Below, piece by piece: positions 24,766 through 36,781 of a stretch of 64,000 nt of DNA. A program made the translations under genes and the position numbers. The stretch is taken from assembly GCA_035610835.1 (NCBI GenBank), contig CM069455.1, positions 19,481,874-19,545,873 on the forward strand, read 5' to 3'. Positions within the stretch are counted from its first letter, which is position 1. Every line of letters starts with the position of its first letter. This DNA comes from Ophiura sarsii. Its lineage: Eukaryota; Echinodermata; Ophiuroidea; Amphilepidida; Ophiuridae. Below the pieces are notes generated by a model. That model did no database searches, was not told the DNA's origin, and saw only the letters and a list, made by a program, of their open reading frames with translations.

Positions 24766-25480
24766 CACAAACCCCTGCTTCCATCCATGATCATAAATTT
24801 ACAGACACATCTGCATCTACATTTCTGTAAAAATGGTTATCCTTCTATAGTTTGTATCAGTTCTAATTGGTGAAGCCTCATATCAGCAGCGAATCAATGC
24901 AGAAAGACGCGGTCGCACATGAAGGGCAACAAGCGCACTGTGCACCATATGCGTGACGCCTGCGTACGGCGAAAACCGCGTGCGTGAGGCCATTATCTCG
25001 AGCGTACGCTTGAATTATTTTTGCGCGCGGGAGAGATAAAATACGAATATTTCTCGCCAATTTGAAACTGATTAAACTATAGTATGTATTATTCAGTGAA
25101 GAAAAAGATCTGAATAAAAATTAATATATTTATGCGTGACATTTACACGCCACACAACAAATCCGTATAGTAAATAAATGAAAGCTTTTGTGGAATTAGT
25201 AGACTGATGGATATCTGACGGGGGGGGGGGGGGGTGGGGGGGGGGGGGGGGGGAGGGATTCTAAATTGTACCTACCTCAGATGACGCATATACGACAGTG
25301 CCACTTGACATTTCAATAAAAGCTGTCTTTTTACAAATTTGCAATTATTGCAAATGGGGATAAAGCAAGAGCGGTGAAATACCTGGTTTAAAATGTTTTA
25401 AATGTAAATAAGGAAGTCCAGGGGTTCCTGAAGTAATTGTAAACATGGTGAAGAAGAAGTCTTATTTCCCAGAGATTTAA
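24766..25480. other. Unassigned stretch with a long G tract
   Basis: An interrupted G run of about 35 bases lies at 25220-25256. Nothing else is recognised. Confidence 0.45.
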
Positions 25481-25660
25481 TCTTGGGCGTTTAAAGCTGG
25501 CCTACCACTGTGGTAGTTCGCCACAGACGAACTGGGTCATAACACCTGTTCACTTGATGACAGACTGACAGAGTTAACATAGAGACATTTTAACCTTGTT
25601 AAATTCCCAAGAGATTGGATGTGGCTAAATAACCCAGAGTGGCAGCTCGCCTTTAAGGTT
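25481..25660 (+). repeat. Dispersed repeat family D, copy 1
   Basis: About 170 bp are related to the complement of 28800-28975 and of 58915-59050, and to the plus strand of 35335-35510. Shared phrases are 'cctgttcacttgatgacag', 'gttcgccacagacgaac', 'aaccttgtt' and 'agattggatgtggct'. It is a SINE-sized interspersed repeat without a visible Pol III box. Confidence 0.75.
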
Positions 25661-25674
25661 AACTGTTCAGACAA

Positions 25675-25780
25675 CCCCCCCCCCCCCCCCCCCCCCCCCT
25701 AAAAAAAGAAGAAAAAGAAAAGAAGAAATGAAAAGAAGATAAAAAGAAGAAAATGAAAAAGAAAAAAGAAGAAGAGTGAA
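25675..25780. repeat. C tract joined to an A/G-only tract
   Basis: About 24 C are followed by 'taaaaaaagaagaaaaag'-type polypurine sequence to about 25775. This is a low-complexity block with strong strand asymmetry. Confidence 0.9.
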
Positions 25781-26814
25781 CTCTTGTGAGTTTCCCAGTG
25801 AGTGCCGGAAAACAATTCTGTAAACTATGTTAACATGCTTAAAGTTGTATGGTGGACATTTTCATTTAAAAGCCTGTGTACAATTTTGAGTGTGAAATAA
25901 ATCGACAACCATCCTGATCGACAACCAATACTCATTAGCAGATTACTTGGTGGACAATCTGGCGTATTATTGTCTTATTCGAGCACTGGTAGTGACGCGA
26001 TGATTTCATTAAGATAGGGTTACGTTGTTTCAAAATGATCATGCCACATCAGTGCACTTGGGTGATTGTATAGCGATAGATGAGACCGCGTACTTTGATA
26101 TCATCATGGGACATGGTGAATAGCGTTGCACTTTCGAATGTTATCCTTTTGAATCTTTTGCCATGCAACTTAAAAGTTGCATAGTCAAAGATACTTGCCA
26201 AATCTATACCCAGGTGACGTTTCGTTTTCCCGATCGCAGCTTCAAGCAAACAAATCAAGAACTTGATGTTTTTCCCAAAGCTAATGGTATTAATTGTTGA
26301 CATATTTTGTACTTCAGGGCAATGCCTTCCATCGCCTTATGCGCAGAGTGATGTTTCTAAATCTTGCAGTATCCTGCATGCCCTATGCTTTTGCTGTTAG
26401 CAAAACATAATTGGAACTAACTCCCCATCCACATTTTGTTAGAAATCAAAACAACCATTTAGGATAGCACAGTAGACAAGCTATAGTTTCATCAGTTACA
26501 AATTGGCGAGAAATATTCGGTTTTATCTTTCCGCGCGCAAAAGCAATCCAAGCGCATGTGCGTGATAATATAGTCACACGCACGCGATATGATCCATACG
26601 CCCGCGGCAACCCATGTGATGCCACAGTACGCGTGTTACCTTCATGCACAAGCCCGCATCCTTCGATAAGGAGGCTACGCCAACTTGGAGCTGAAAAAAC
26701 TATAGTCAGATAATGCCGTACAAATATGATCCTAGAATTAGGTCCAACGGTTTTTTTTATCAAACATCATCAAATTTGGGGATGAAGGCCGCTGCAGACT
26801 GGGTCTTATTCTGT
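25781..26814. other. Unassigned stretch left of the assembly gap
   Basis: No supported gene. ORFs on the minus strand (26049-26303, 26446-26763) have no recognised domain and lie in GC-variable repeats-like DNA. Confidence 0.4.
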
Positions 26815-26914
26815 NNNNNNNNNNNNNNNNNNNNNNNNNNNNNNNNNNNNNNNNNNNNNNNNNNNNNNNNNNNNNNNNNNNNNNNNNNNNNNNNNNNNNN
26901 NNNNNNNNNNNNNN
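26815..26914. other. Assembly gap (100 N)
   Basis: Exactly 100 undetermined bases, the conventional placeholder for a gap of unknown length. Confidence 0.99.
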
Positions 26915-27020
26915 CACTTTTCTTTGGCAATTTTTTTTCTTCACATCAAGATATTTTGATATCAGATGACTCCCCATATTTTCTCATTATGTCTCTAAAT
27001 CTTAGGGGCCAGAAATGTTC
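26915..27020 (+). repeat. Dispersed repeat family E, copy 1
   Basis: It matches 55393-55495 closely ('tcacatcaagatattttgat', 'atcagatga.tccccat', 'aaatcttaggggccagaa'). The left end is lost in the assembly gap, so a collapsed repeat may explain the gap. Confidence 0.85.
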
Positions 27021-27418
27021 CATATATATATTATAGGCTAAAATGTGGTGAATTACTGCTAAAGGTGGTTGACCACCATCAGTGTTTATACTACTCATTA
27101 TTAATTGTGACCTTGTGCTTCTAAAATAAAACACATTGGAGTTATGCAACTCCAACTTTGGAATGTGACTGTTTAAGGATGACCTTTCATGTAACAAAGA
27201 AAACATCAAGTTGAAAATAGGGGTCTTCAATCAGAACATCTACCTTTAACAACACCAGTATGCTTCATTTTCAACTACTGGCTCCTATTGAAATTATATT
27301 GCAATTTACTTTTTGCTTGAAGTATAATGTAAGATAAAGGGTGATAAGCAGCCTGTTATCATTTATAATGGTGCCTTGTTCAGGTCTGATGAGCATGAAG
27401 CTGCTTAAGTGCAACTTA

Positions 27419-27944
27419 GGGATCACGTCAAAACTCGACCGCCCGTTGACCGCCGGTTACGACCGGTTCCGCCCGGTTCTCACAAAACGTGTCGTCTGTT
27501 ATAATATACACACATAATGAGGTCAAATAGTTAAACTCTGGTGAACACGACCGGTTGATACTGCCTCGTCACACGCGTTAGCAATAAAGTCTTGAGGTAA
27601 TGGTTTCTCAAGTCTCAGTTGACAACCAGTACAATACAGCTATTGATTTTCGCTGGGGTTGGCTTTTTTCAATCTGTTTATAGCTCAATTAACTTTTTAA
27701 AATCAATACCGAAAGTATATGAATGGTATTTTTTATATGGAACGATTATAGAGAGAGCTATTATGACCGCAAAGTAACAGATTGATAGTGTAAATTGGTC
27801 TGGTTACAGCATTAAGTCAACCGGCGGTTGTTCAGTGTTGCATGCGTGAATATTCATATACCAGTAAAACATTTGACCTGAAAGAACCGGGCGGAACCGA
27901 CCGTAACCGGCGGTCAACGGGCGGTCGAGTTTTGATGTCTTCCC
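27419..27944. mobile_element. TTA-flanked inverted-repeat element (PIF/Harbinger-like MITE)
   Basis: Arms of about 55 bp are mirrored, for example 'aaaactcgaccgcccgttga' near 27431 with 'tcaacgggcggtcgagtttt' near 27914. The element starts GGGA, ends TCCC and is flanked by TTA on both sides (27416-27418 and 27945-27947). A 3-bp TTA duplication with G-rich ends is the PIF/Harbinger pattern. No ORF is present. Confidence 0.75.
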
Positions 27945-27949
27945 TTACC

Positions 27950-28150
27950 ATAAACTCGATATTCGAAACCCCAAACGCGAAAATGATACTCGAAACTCGA
28001 AACTCGAAATTATAAAATCGAAACTCAATACTCGAAGCTCGATACTCAAAACTCGAAATTATTAACTCGAAACTCGATACTCGAAACTCAAAACTCGATA
28101 CTCGAAACCCGAAATTCGAAACTTGAAATTATGAAATTCGAAACTCGAAG
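27950..28150 (+). repeat. CTCGAAA-type short tandem array
   Basis: Roughly 20 imperfect repeats of 'actcgaaa' / 'actcgata' / 'actcgaaatta' of 8-12 bp. It starts directly beside the TTA-flanked element. Confidence 0.9.
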
Positions 28151-28304
28151 ATAAGTAACACACTATCAAAAATGTGACGAGGCTGCAGGGCAGGGCACAA
28201 TCCTCAGCGGCTGAGAATCATGCTTCGCTATTGGTGCTTCTCCCTCCATGCAAATCCCAAAAGTTGACAGCCCTTCAATTCTACGGATACCTTTAAATAT
28301 CACC

Positions 28305-29010
28305 ATAACTTCCGGGGGGGGGGGGGGGGGTACTTAGTAGATATGAGATCACGGGATGTGCCGCCACATAGGGTCCCATTTTTCACCCGTCCTTCAGCCA
28401 TGAGCCAAATCGTATTGTTTCTTCTTTATTTAAGTCATACTAATTAATTGCTTGCTGTATGAACGTTACGGTTGAGAACACTTTTAAGGTTAATTCCGCA
28501 TAATTTCAGGAATTTATTTTTAATGTACACACCACCTGAGACCTCATCCTATACTGTTATTTCACTCCATTGTTTTTTACGAATGGAGCGATAAACACAA
28601 TTACTCTCCATTCGTAAAATCAGGAATGGAGAGCTATTGCGAAGAATGGAGAGATTTATTACTAAGAATGGAGAAAGGGATCCTGGTGGGGTCTAGGGTC
28701 GAAGTTCCTGGAAGTTATGCATTTTAAAGGCAATGATTCAGCATTCTGAATAAAACATGAGTGAAATCCAAACACAAATTGTGCTCATTCAAATTCTAAC
28801 TTAAAGGCATGCTACCATTCTTGGTTGCTAGCCACCTTCTGTTTTCTTAGGAATTTTACAAGGTTACAATTTCTCCATGTTGCCTCTGTCTGCACTGCCT
28901 GTCACCAAGTGAACAGATGTATGACCAGTTCGTCTGTGGTGGACTGCTAAAGTAGTAGGCAAGCTTTAAACAACATCCACACCAAGTGGATAGGGTCCAG
29001 GCAGGGATAC
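28305..29010 (-). repeat. Composite repeat block, copy 1 (includes family D)
   Basis: It matches 58655-59100 in order: a G tract, 'tacttagtagatatgagatc', 'atagggtcccatttttca', 'ggcaatgattca', then family D ('aaaggcatgctaccattctt' to 'caacatccacaccaag'). Family D lies in minus orientation here. An extra 'gaatggagag'-rich segment at 28565-28680 is absent from the other copy. Confidence 0.85.
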
Positions 29011-29580
29011 TATTAACTTTGGGATAGGAAAGTAGTATACCAACGTACGTAGCGAAAACGGACCCTTTTGCATATTTGAATAAATTATGGTTATCGTCCG
29101 GAATGTGTCGGTGACCGGCGTTTAACGCGTTTTAACAATGTTCAATGTTTAACCAGGTTTAACGGCAGGTTAAACGGCATGTTAGTCAGCATAGGTTTGG
29201 GGGCGCTGCAGACGACGGTGGCCACGTAAAACCTAAATTTTGAATTCGTAGTGAATAACACGTAATCGCGAATTTTAAACTATCATTTTGACAAATACAT
29301 CATAATCAAAAGGATTTTTATCGTTAACCGGGCGATGACTGTTAAAAATAATTCACAATGGTGCACTCCCGTTGCCAAATTGGGTCGTCTGAGAGACGCG
29401 TGGCCAGCGTTGCGTCGTCTGCTACAATCATCACGCCTGATCGGTATAGCGCCCCCAATTCTATGCTGACTAAGTTCAATTTAAAAGTGGACCCGATCGG
29501 CAAGCTCAGTGACATACCCCTGGTCCAGGGCGACGCCTAAAAGCTCAAGGATATTAGGCAAATTGATACGTACACCGGAG
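29011..29580. other. Unassigned stretch
   Basis: No gene is recognised. It sits between two blocks that are adjacent at 58.6-59.3 kb, so most of it is either an insertion here or a deletion there. Confidence 0.45.
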
Positions 29581-29720
29581 TTGATTTTTTAATCCAACGG
29601 TTTTAGGATGAAATAATTTAGTTTCATCATGTGATGATTTTTCTGGAACCATTATCAAAAACTCATTTTACATTGAAATCAATGGGGATTTAATATTTTC
29701 GACCGATCGTGTCCATCATT
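29581..29720 (+). repeat. Repeat block shared with 59120-59263
   Basis: Common phrases are 'gagttgattttttaa', 'ttttaggatgaaat', 'attttacattgaaatcaatg' and 'gaccgatcgtgtc'. A G tract follows at 29723-29755. Confidence 0.85.
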
Positions 29721-30107
29721 AGGGGGGGGGGGGGGGGGGGGGGGGGGGTGGGGTACCGCGCCATTTTGTCCCGAAGCATTGGTCATGACGTCATATTTTG
29801 GTCGATTTTCTGAACTTTTGTATTGGCTTTACGTGCATAATATATGCCCTTGGCATCATACTTTCGCAGGTGTATGGGTCCACTTTAAATTTCAGATGTT
29901 CTAAAATGGATGGATTTGATAAAGAATTTGATAAAGAAACACGATCCACACACCTCAGAATTGCAAAAAAATGCTTAACACAAGTCCACCTTTTGTGCCT
30001 TTGAAACAGAGTGTTTGCCGGGAATGTAGAATCACACAGTGCATAAACCCATGACCCCGGTGCATGTTCGCTGTGTATAACAGATCGTAATATGAATGCA
30101 ACACGTC

Positions 30108-31978
30108 ACGTCTATGGTTGGCCGAGTCCGCCATAACGTATATCTATACACGTATTGATATACGTACTCGATTTTCGAACACGCGTATTCGAATTTCAAA
30201 CCACGTGGTTGATATTGACCAATTCCAATCGAGTTTCGAGTACGTTTGATAGAGAATAAAATTCGTGGGGAAAATACACGCATTCGAAAAGTATCCTCGT
30301 ACATAAACATGAAATATCACAACTACAATTATCTTTTTAATGGAAATTAAAGCATTATAACATGTGAAGTTTTATTTCCTGAATTTATGTGTATATATTT
30401 AGGTCCCTATTATACAAACTTTATTTATGATTTTGTACTATAGCGCTGCATGACCGCCGCGTGTGATACATTCACTATACTGGCATTGTCGTACACAACA
30501 CATTGTATAGCCTCGGTATACCATATGGCAGGTAATAGGATCCTGCTATGGGTATACGAACAATGACCTGGCCTTGGTAAATTAATGTCTTTGCCCTGTA
30601 GTATATTTCAATGCACATTGCACAATGTATGTTTAGGTTGTACTGTACAAACACAGAATTGATTGATGTTAATAATTAGACTTCCGGGAGAAAATACTGT
30701 GGGCAATTTCTCAATCTGTTTGAAGAAGAGGAAATGGTATGATATGACCTCTTTTGAATTGCCTATCTCAACAAGCTCACAGACATGAGCATGAGCAATT
30801 GGGCACGAGGAGGGGGCAGGTCTGTGATCTGGGGCATAGCCGGCTATTTTGTTGGTATATAAAATAAATCGAGTTTGTCATTTCATCTGGGGTGGGCATC
30901 GGGGGGATGCAACCTACCCACCTCTAAGTTACGCCCCTGGTCACAGCTCCAATATTTACAATTGTCGTGGGGAAAACGTTCTTGACTGGGGAAAAGTGCA
31001 CCCCACCCCCATTCCAAAGATTTCTGACTGGGGAATTGCACCCCATCCCCACCACCCCACCCTACACTTAAACCTTAATATTCCAGTGACCCGGATAAAT
31101 GTAAGGCACGAGTGAATCAATAATAATATCAGTCAGAGATTGGAGATTCAACACCCCCCCCCCCCCCTCCCCAATATACAATATAGACCCCATTCCAATT
31201 TTTTTTTAAATAACAGGGTCATGGTTAGTAGCTACCTCTTCTTACAAAAATATAAATCTTGATCTAATCAAATCAAAATAAACTAAATCTGTAATTTAAA
31301 GTTTATAGGACGCTGCACTTAAATATTTAAAATAAAATCATAGTTATTGTATTCACTCCATAAATAATTGTACTTGGCTCACCCACATTAATTGTACACA
31401 ACTCACTCCTCAAATCGCTCCACAACTCGCCCCCCCCCCCCAGTGGCGTACCCAGCTTTTGAAACTGGGGGAGGGGGGACACGACCATAGTTGTACCTCC
31501 GAAAGGCATGATTTACCGACAATCTTTTTTTTTACAGACTCCCCAAAAATCGTAAAACCAGGCACAAAAAACTGGACCCCCCTGTGTACACCACTGCTCG
31601 CCCCACAACTCGCCTCACAACTCTCCATCTCTCCATACACCTCACTGTACAACTCTATACACATCAACTCTCCCATCCCATTCACAACTCGCCATTTAGC
31701 CACTACTAAACATGTTTAAAATATGTTGATATTTGGCCTAACTATAACCTAAATTTCCCTGAACGAGGCTGTTTACTATTACAGGACTATATTACGCGGG
31801 CTCCAAATGTCTGTACCGCGTAATTGAAAAATATTATCAAACGTATTCGAAACTCGATTAGAATTGGTCAATATCAACCACGTGGTTTGGAATTCGATCA
31901 CGCGTATTCGAAAATCGAGTACGTATATTAATACGTGTATTGATATACGTTATGGCGGACTCGGCCAACCATACACGT
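30108..31978. mobile_element. Inverted-repeat element of about 1.9 kb
   Basis: The arms at about 30108-30255 and 31833-31978 are reverse complements, for example 'tatggttggccgagtccgcc' with 'ggcggactcggccaaccata', and 'caaaccacgtggttgatatt' with 'aatatcaaccacgtggtttg'. The interior has no transposase. It contains C tracts and a small nested CAGTGGCGTACCC...CACTG element (31441-31595). Confidence 0.8.
31441..31595 (+). mobile_element. Small hAT-like element
   Basis: It begins CAGTGGCGTACCC and ends TGTACACCACTG (imperfect inverted ends), about 155 bp. 'ctcgcccc' occurs on the right flank and, extended by a C run, on the left. This fits an 8-bp target duplication blurred by C-tract slippage. 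Confidence 0.5.
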
Positions 31979-32251
31979 CAGTACGTCACGACACGAAGCT
32001 AAGCTTAGCTTCATGGTTCAGTCGCACACTGATTGTGGACCGTATACTGTAAATGACGCCATTTTTTGTGTTAAAAATATCACCGTTTTTTCCGTTCTTT
32101 CAAAAATAAGGAGTATAATCATATTACAAACACATTTTGTGCGAGAGAAACACACAAATTTTGCAAAAATGGCACAATAAAAATCCGTTCGTTATAAATA
32201 AATGGATATGGCTAAATATTAAAACTATCACAATTATATTCATCGGTCTCT

Positions 32252-32310
32252 GTGGCGTGCATACGTCGCCATTTCGTTGGCAATCGGCAATCACGGGTTC
32301 GATTCCCGTA
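32252..32310 (+). repeat. tRNA-derived sequence with intact T arm
   Basis: A B-box GGTTCGATTCC (32296-32306) sits in a perfect T arm (ACGGG-TTCGATT-CCCGT, 32293-32309). An A-box-like 'tggcgtgcatacg' is upstream near 32252. No acceptor stem can be closed, so it is a SINE head or tRNA relic. Confidence 0.5.
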
Positions 32311-32837
32311 AATTGCTTGTTATCCTTTCATTTTTCTATCTTTTAAACTTGATGGTGGATTAATGTATCATCAATGTTATAAAAATAAAAAAATTATAAA
32401 GACCGCCCATGCGTTTATAGTTTTCTTTTTATTTATCTATCTATCATTTAACTCTTGATTTATTTAACTTTTTATCTAAACAATTAAAATGCGATTATAT
32501 TATTGCTCGATAAATAAGTGATTTAAATTGAGTTCAGTTTGATAATGATAGCAGAACTTGTTGTAAAATCATTTAACAAGTGTGCCCAACAATTTCTCCT
32601 TTGCACACTTTGTTTATACATTCAGAGATATCACCTTTAGCTTGTTATAGCTAGGCCAATATACAATTGTAAGCAAGTTTGCGACCTCTTTGATTTTAGG
32701 CTGGTAACACAATTCCATAGTGCTTTTTGTTAAAACAGTGTAAATTATGTTTTTCAACTGTACGTATCACGTGATAACCACGATCGTTTTCGCAAAATAT
32801 CGCAAAATGGCGCGGTATCCTCACCCCCTAGTCCACC

Positions 32838-33700
32838 CTCTGATTTTTCTTGAAAGCAGAATGTTGCCCTCATGCGTTGAATATTCGAAATTTTATGCAA
32901 TTTCCTGTTATGAAAACATCATCACATTTCCTTTTTAAATGTAAATGTCGCCCTCTAGAGTAGAGTAATAGAAATGCTACGTTATGTGTTATAATTTTTA
33001 AAACAAAGCAGGATGTTTATGTTCAACAGAGGGCGGTTGTACGGGATTTGAACGTTGCCATTAGATTTGCATTATAAAGTTGCTACTTTATAGATGAGGT
33101 GACCGTTGTTTACATCCAATATTTATCAACAAACGCAACGGTCGAAGGGACTGGACTGTCGATACACGCTTGAGAAAACACCATATGACCACAACACTGT
33201 CCGCTATGCCGTGTTGCCCTTTATAATGCTTTGGCGCGGGTTTTAAAAGCACGGGTCCTAAACAAAACAGGATGCGTGCGCAAACTGCCGGGCAAAGAAC
33301 AATGGCAACTAGCCACGTTTTGCCCGGTGTGACGTCACCTGTCACCCCATCTATTAACTATGTTTTTAAAACAAAGGAGGGATTTTTCAAACAGAGGGCG
33401 GCACTGCATACAAGGCTAATTTGTGTGCGATTTAAATATACCAATATTAACTGTTAACCAACAAAACAAATACATATAAAATAGCGCTAAAGTACGCGAC
33501 GTGAAATTCTAGTATGTTAAGGTAGGCCAATGCTTTGCTAAGGATTATAAAGTGCAAAACATTCTTCGCAGCGCTGTACACGCATAAAATGCGAAATGTA
33601 TACGTGAACGACTGAACACTTGAATGAAGGCTAGAATACGTTGATAAAATCAAGTCGCACATTGTGAGTGATTACGAACCAAACAGACAGCAGAGCACTA
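32838..33700 (+). repeat. Large repeat family F, copy 1
   Basis: It matches 59264-60290 over several hundred bases ('cttgaaagcagaatgttg', 'aacagagggcggttgtacgg', 'aggtaggccaatgctttg', 'accaaacagacagcag'). The two copies differ by insertions: 33091-33353 here, and 59695-59797 plus a 31-bp segment near 59870 there. A diverged partial copy of its right part follows at 33826-33970. Confidence 0.9.
33091..33353. mobile_element. Short inverted-repeat insertion inside family F
   Basis: It begins TAGATGAGGTGAC and ends GTCACCCCATCTA, and is absent from the matching position at about 59949. The flanks carry TTA on both sides, compatible with a TTA target, although the empty copy keeps both TTA triplets. 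No ORF of note. Confidence 0.65.
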
Positions 33701-33701
33701 A

Positions 33702-33760
33702 ATAATAATAATAAATCAGTATTTATATAGCGCCTTTTCCAAAGGGCTCAGAGCGCTGTA
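33702..33760 (+). repeat. (AAT)n plus 'tatatagcgcc' interspersed repeat
   Basis: 'aataataataat' is followed by 'atttatatagcgccttttcc' and 'cagagcgctgtaa', a phrase common in LINE/SINE 3' ends of marine invertebrates. Confidence 0.55.
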
Positions 33761-33825
33761 ATGTTGCTGCTGGTGAATCATACTATGCGGAGCACATTTA
33801 ATTTCTCTAATTTTACCCAGCAGTA

Positions 33826-33970
33826 CACGTTAAGGTAGGTCAATACTTTGCTGAGGATTAGAAATTGCCACAATTTCGTCACAGCGCTGTATATACATGC
33901 ATACAACGTGAAATTGATACGTAAACGACTGAATAAATGAGCGAAAGCGCGAATACGTGGATAAAACAAT
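33826..33970 (+). repeat. Diverged partial copy of family F
   Basis: It is similar to 33515-33660 ('aggtaggtcaatactttgct', 'cagcgctgta', 'cgactgaa.a.atga', 'gaatacgt.gataaaa'). Confidence 0.7.
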
Positions 33971-34302
33971 GAAGTTCATCATCTTTCAATCGGTCTAAAT
34001 TGAACAGGTGAATAGAGTGACAGGTCTACCATAAGCTATATTACACGCAATGCAATACCATATACCATAATACAAGGCATGTGAGGTAGGCCTATGCTTA
34101 GTGGTCTTACGGATAACCTATGTTAAAGGAGCACAATGAACGATATTTAAAATTTAGTTCAACTTTGCCATTTTACATGTGGATGCATGCTGAATAGTAT
34201 GCTGAATACATATTCCTGAAGTTTGTGTCCGCCATTGAAAAGGCTCCGTCACATCTTTCGTGTCATGTTTTTAAGATCGCATACATCGTCTAGTCAATGA
34301 AC

Positions 34303-34967
34303 AGTCAGCTGTAGAACGGGGCCCGTTTCAATTGAGGGCGCTCTATTTAGTGACGCACTGCCGTCATTTTTTTACACGGCGATTCATCAAGTGACGGAAG
34401 TCCGTCGCCCGCCGGAATACGAACAAAAAGCACTTTTCAATAGAGGGCGGGCTTGGGAACGACTCTGCGTTGCCAAGGGAACGGCCTCACGTCACAGTAA
34501 TTTTCAAAATTCATAAAAAGCCGATTTTGCAGATTTTAAACAACGAAATAACTCTCTTATCACAGAGATAACCGTTACAAAGGCATCACTTCTGAATACT
34601 ATAGGGCTTATGTTTAATGTAAAAATGATCACACTTACCCTAAAAATTCTATAAGATGGTGTAATCTTGTGTAGAAAATGGTGGTCTCATCGCAGAAAAC
34701 CGGTCAAAAAAGACATAATTTTAGCTTGTGTCGTGTGATGTTGGGGTCAAAGGTTAAATTAAATCATCGAACTGGATGTCGCAAGGAGTTCTGGTACCTT
34801 ATGCTGCCCTCAACTCGATAGATAGTTACTGTTTATGCAGATAATTGGGGGTAAAAGGCGAAAATTCAATCATTGCGCAAATTGACGGGTGTGCGTTACC
34901 TTGGTTACGTACACCCGTCGTTTTAGAGCGCCCTCAATTGAAACGGGGCCCCGTTCTACAGCTGACT
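34303..34967. mobile_element. Inverted-repeat element of 665 bp
   Basis: The left arm 'agtcagctgtagaacggggc' and following bases is mirrored by the right arm ending 'gttctacagctgact'. About 43 bp pair nearly perfectly, including 'caattgagggcgct' with 'agcgccctcaattg'. No transposase is present. Confidence 0.8.
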
Positions 34968-35334
34968 GATGAAGGTAGGCAGTTAAACAAGTGACATATG
35001 GTGTTCGTATGGAACCATAAAAGGTATGGGTGTAAATTCCTCTTGAAACATCAGTGTCCGAAAATACTTTCGAGTTATTGTATGTACTCTTCTCTTAATA
35101 AGGCAAGTCGAGAACCGGACAGAATCTATATAGAGACATCTCTTTAAGCAGTTGTAATATATATGGCGAATATATCAGCTTTTCCAACATCTGAAACAGA
35201 TAAAGAAATAGCCTAATATTAATGTAATTTGACTTGACTTAAAGTTCAACAATATAAATCATATGACTATTGAAATGCAGACATGAGTCACTAAACACAG
35301 GAAGGAATGTAAGAATAATATACTGTTTTAAAGC

Positions 35335-35510
35335 ATGTTTAAAGCTACCACTAACTAGAAGAGTTCGCCCAAAACGGACTGGTAATAAACCTGCTAACTT
35401 GACGACAGCGTACAGCGTTAACATGAGAGGAATTGTAACCTTGTCTTGTCAGCTTCTCAAGAGAGCTGGATGTGGCTAGCAACCCAGAGTGAGAGCATGC
35501 TTTTAAGATA
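35335..35510 (+). repeat. Dispersed repeat family D, copy 3
   Basis: It is in the same orientation as 25481-25660 and diverged: 'aagctaccact', 'gagttcgccc', 'acttgacgacag', 'gttaacat', 'aaccttgt', 'gagctggatgtggct'. Confidence 0.65.
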
Positions 35511-35739
35511 TACTATGCAATAGAACCAGCTACCCAAACATATATTTCTTGCCAATGAAATGCAATTTGCGTGATACACTTTGATGAACTTGCATAAGCT
35601 TACCCGGATATCCGTCCGATTTGACATTCAAAACACACCTTGATACTAGTATTAGTCGGTATCAGAGTCGAAACAATGGGAATATTAACCCCTAATGGAT
35701 TCAAATGCACAACATTCTCCAATGTCTTTAAGTTCATAA

Positions 35740-36740
35740 GTTGATAAGTAAGGGATCAGAACTGATTTACTTGGAAGCCTTGACCAATTTACCTTCAAAT
35801 TTGATTCAAGTCACTTGCGTGTAAAGTTTATTGTATACAAACGCTGGTACATATCCTACGTTTTGTTCAAAACCGCAGTTTGTGCCTTGGATCATAATAA
35901 TCCAACCAGGGAGGTGTTAAATAGAAAGGAGTGTGCACGACATTTTAAATCCTATTCGCGTACCCTCTCAAGTACCACTTATCCGACTACGCCTTTGTAC
36001 CAGTCAGTTACCATGAAAGGCCCTACCACTCCAAGCATCCTATTCATTAGAAGCCTGCGTTACGAGTTTCTGTCACAGTCGACCGCGCATCACTCTACTT
36101 GATCGTACTAGGGACCTGTTTTGAAAACGACCGGTTGTGATCTTTACCGGAGAAACATTAGCTAAATTCCGACCAGTTACGAGTTATGACAGCAAAAACG
36201 CGATCAAAATTGGACGATTATAGCGAAAGTTACGACATTTTCGGCAATTCCCCACAATGCATCAGTATAAAACACCTATTTTTCATACTGTTATCATATT
36301 TTTACGCGGATAAGTGCGGACATTATAACATAAAGCAAATTAAAGTAGACTATTTTCCGCATCTATTGCATGTAATTTTGTTAAGGCCCAAATTGGCCCA
36401 AATGTAAAAAATGTGTGACAAGTTCGGAAAAAAGTACCGGAAGTACTTCTGTCTGTGGATAACATTAATGTGTGCGGCACTAGGTTTTGATGTAGGTGTC
36501 GCTGAAGCAATGTCTTGTGGGTCAGTAAAATGTCCATTTGGTTCGCGTCTCGGCGATCGATCATCATCTAACGGATTAACTTAATGCTAATCCCGGCATT
36601 GATAACTAATGGGCATAACGCACGTGCGGACAATAAATTACCTCTTCGTGCACTCTCCTTTCTATTTAACACCTCCCTGATCCAACCAGTCGTCCCATCA
36701 CATCCACTTTTATTAGGATTTTAGATCATAAAATGCCTGC
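35740..36740 (-). pseudogene. Decayed tandem copy of the last exon, split by an insertion
   Basis: On the minus strand it encodes GWIIMIQGTNCGFEQNVGY, the same stretch as the intact last exon at 36782-37144. The codon that is Trp in VTW of the intact exon is a stop here. The surrounding non-coding bases ('agttgata.ctaa.ggat', 'agccttgacca') are also duplicated, so the unit is a tandem DNA duplication rather than a retrocopy. A hAT-like element (35907-36679) is inserted in it. Confidence 0.85.
35907..36679. mobile_element. Non-autonomous hAT-like element in the duplicated exon
   Basis: It begins CAGGGAGGTGTTAAATAGAA and ends with the complement TTCTATTTAACACCTCCCTG, with about 30 bp of inverted ends including 'gtgcacga' / 'cgtgcac'. 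The flanks repeat atccaac(c) (35900-35907 and 36680-36687), a 7-8 bp target duplication. The exon sequence on either side rejoins exactly. CAGGG ends and an 8-bp duplication are the hAT pattern. No transposase is encoded. Confidence 0.85.
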
Positions 36741-36781
36741 CAGTTCATATAGTTGATAACTAAAGGATAAGACCTGATATA

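Noticed and set aside
31410..31703. 97-codon minus-strand ORF
   Set aside because: It runs through C tracts and a small hAT-like element. No domain.
32252..32310. Functional tRNA gene
   Set aside because: The T arm is intact, but no acceptor stem or anticodon arm can be closed. It is treated as a relic.
34961..34980. CTGATGA word suggesting another hammerhead (also near 27384, 22464 and 16784)
   Set aside because: No GAAA at stem II distance and no pairing stems, so chance occurrences.
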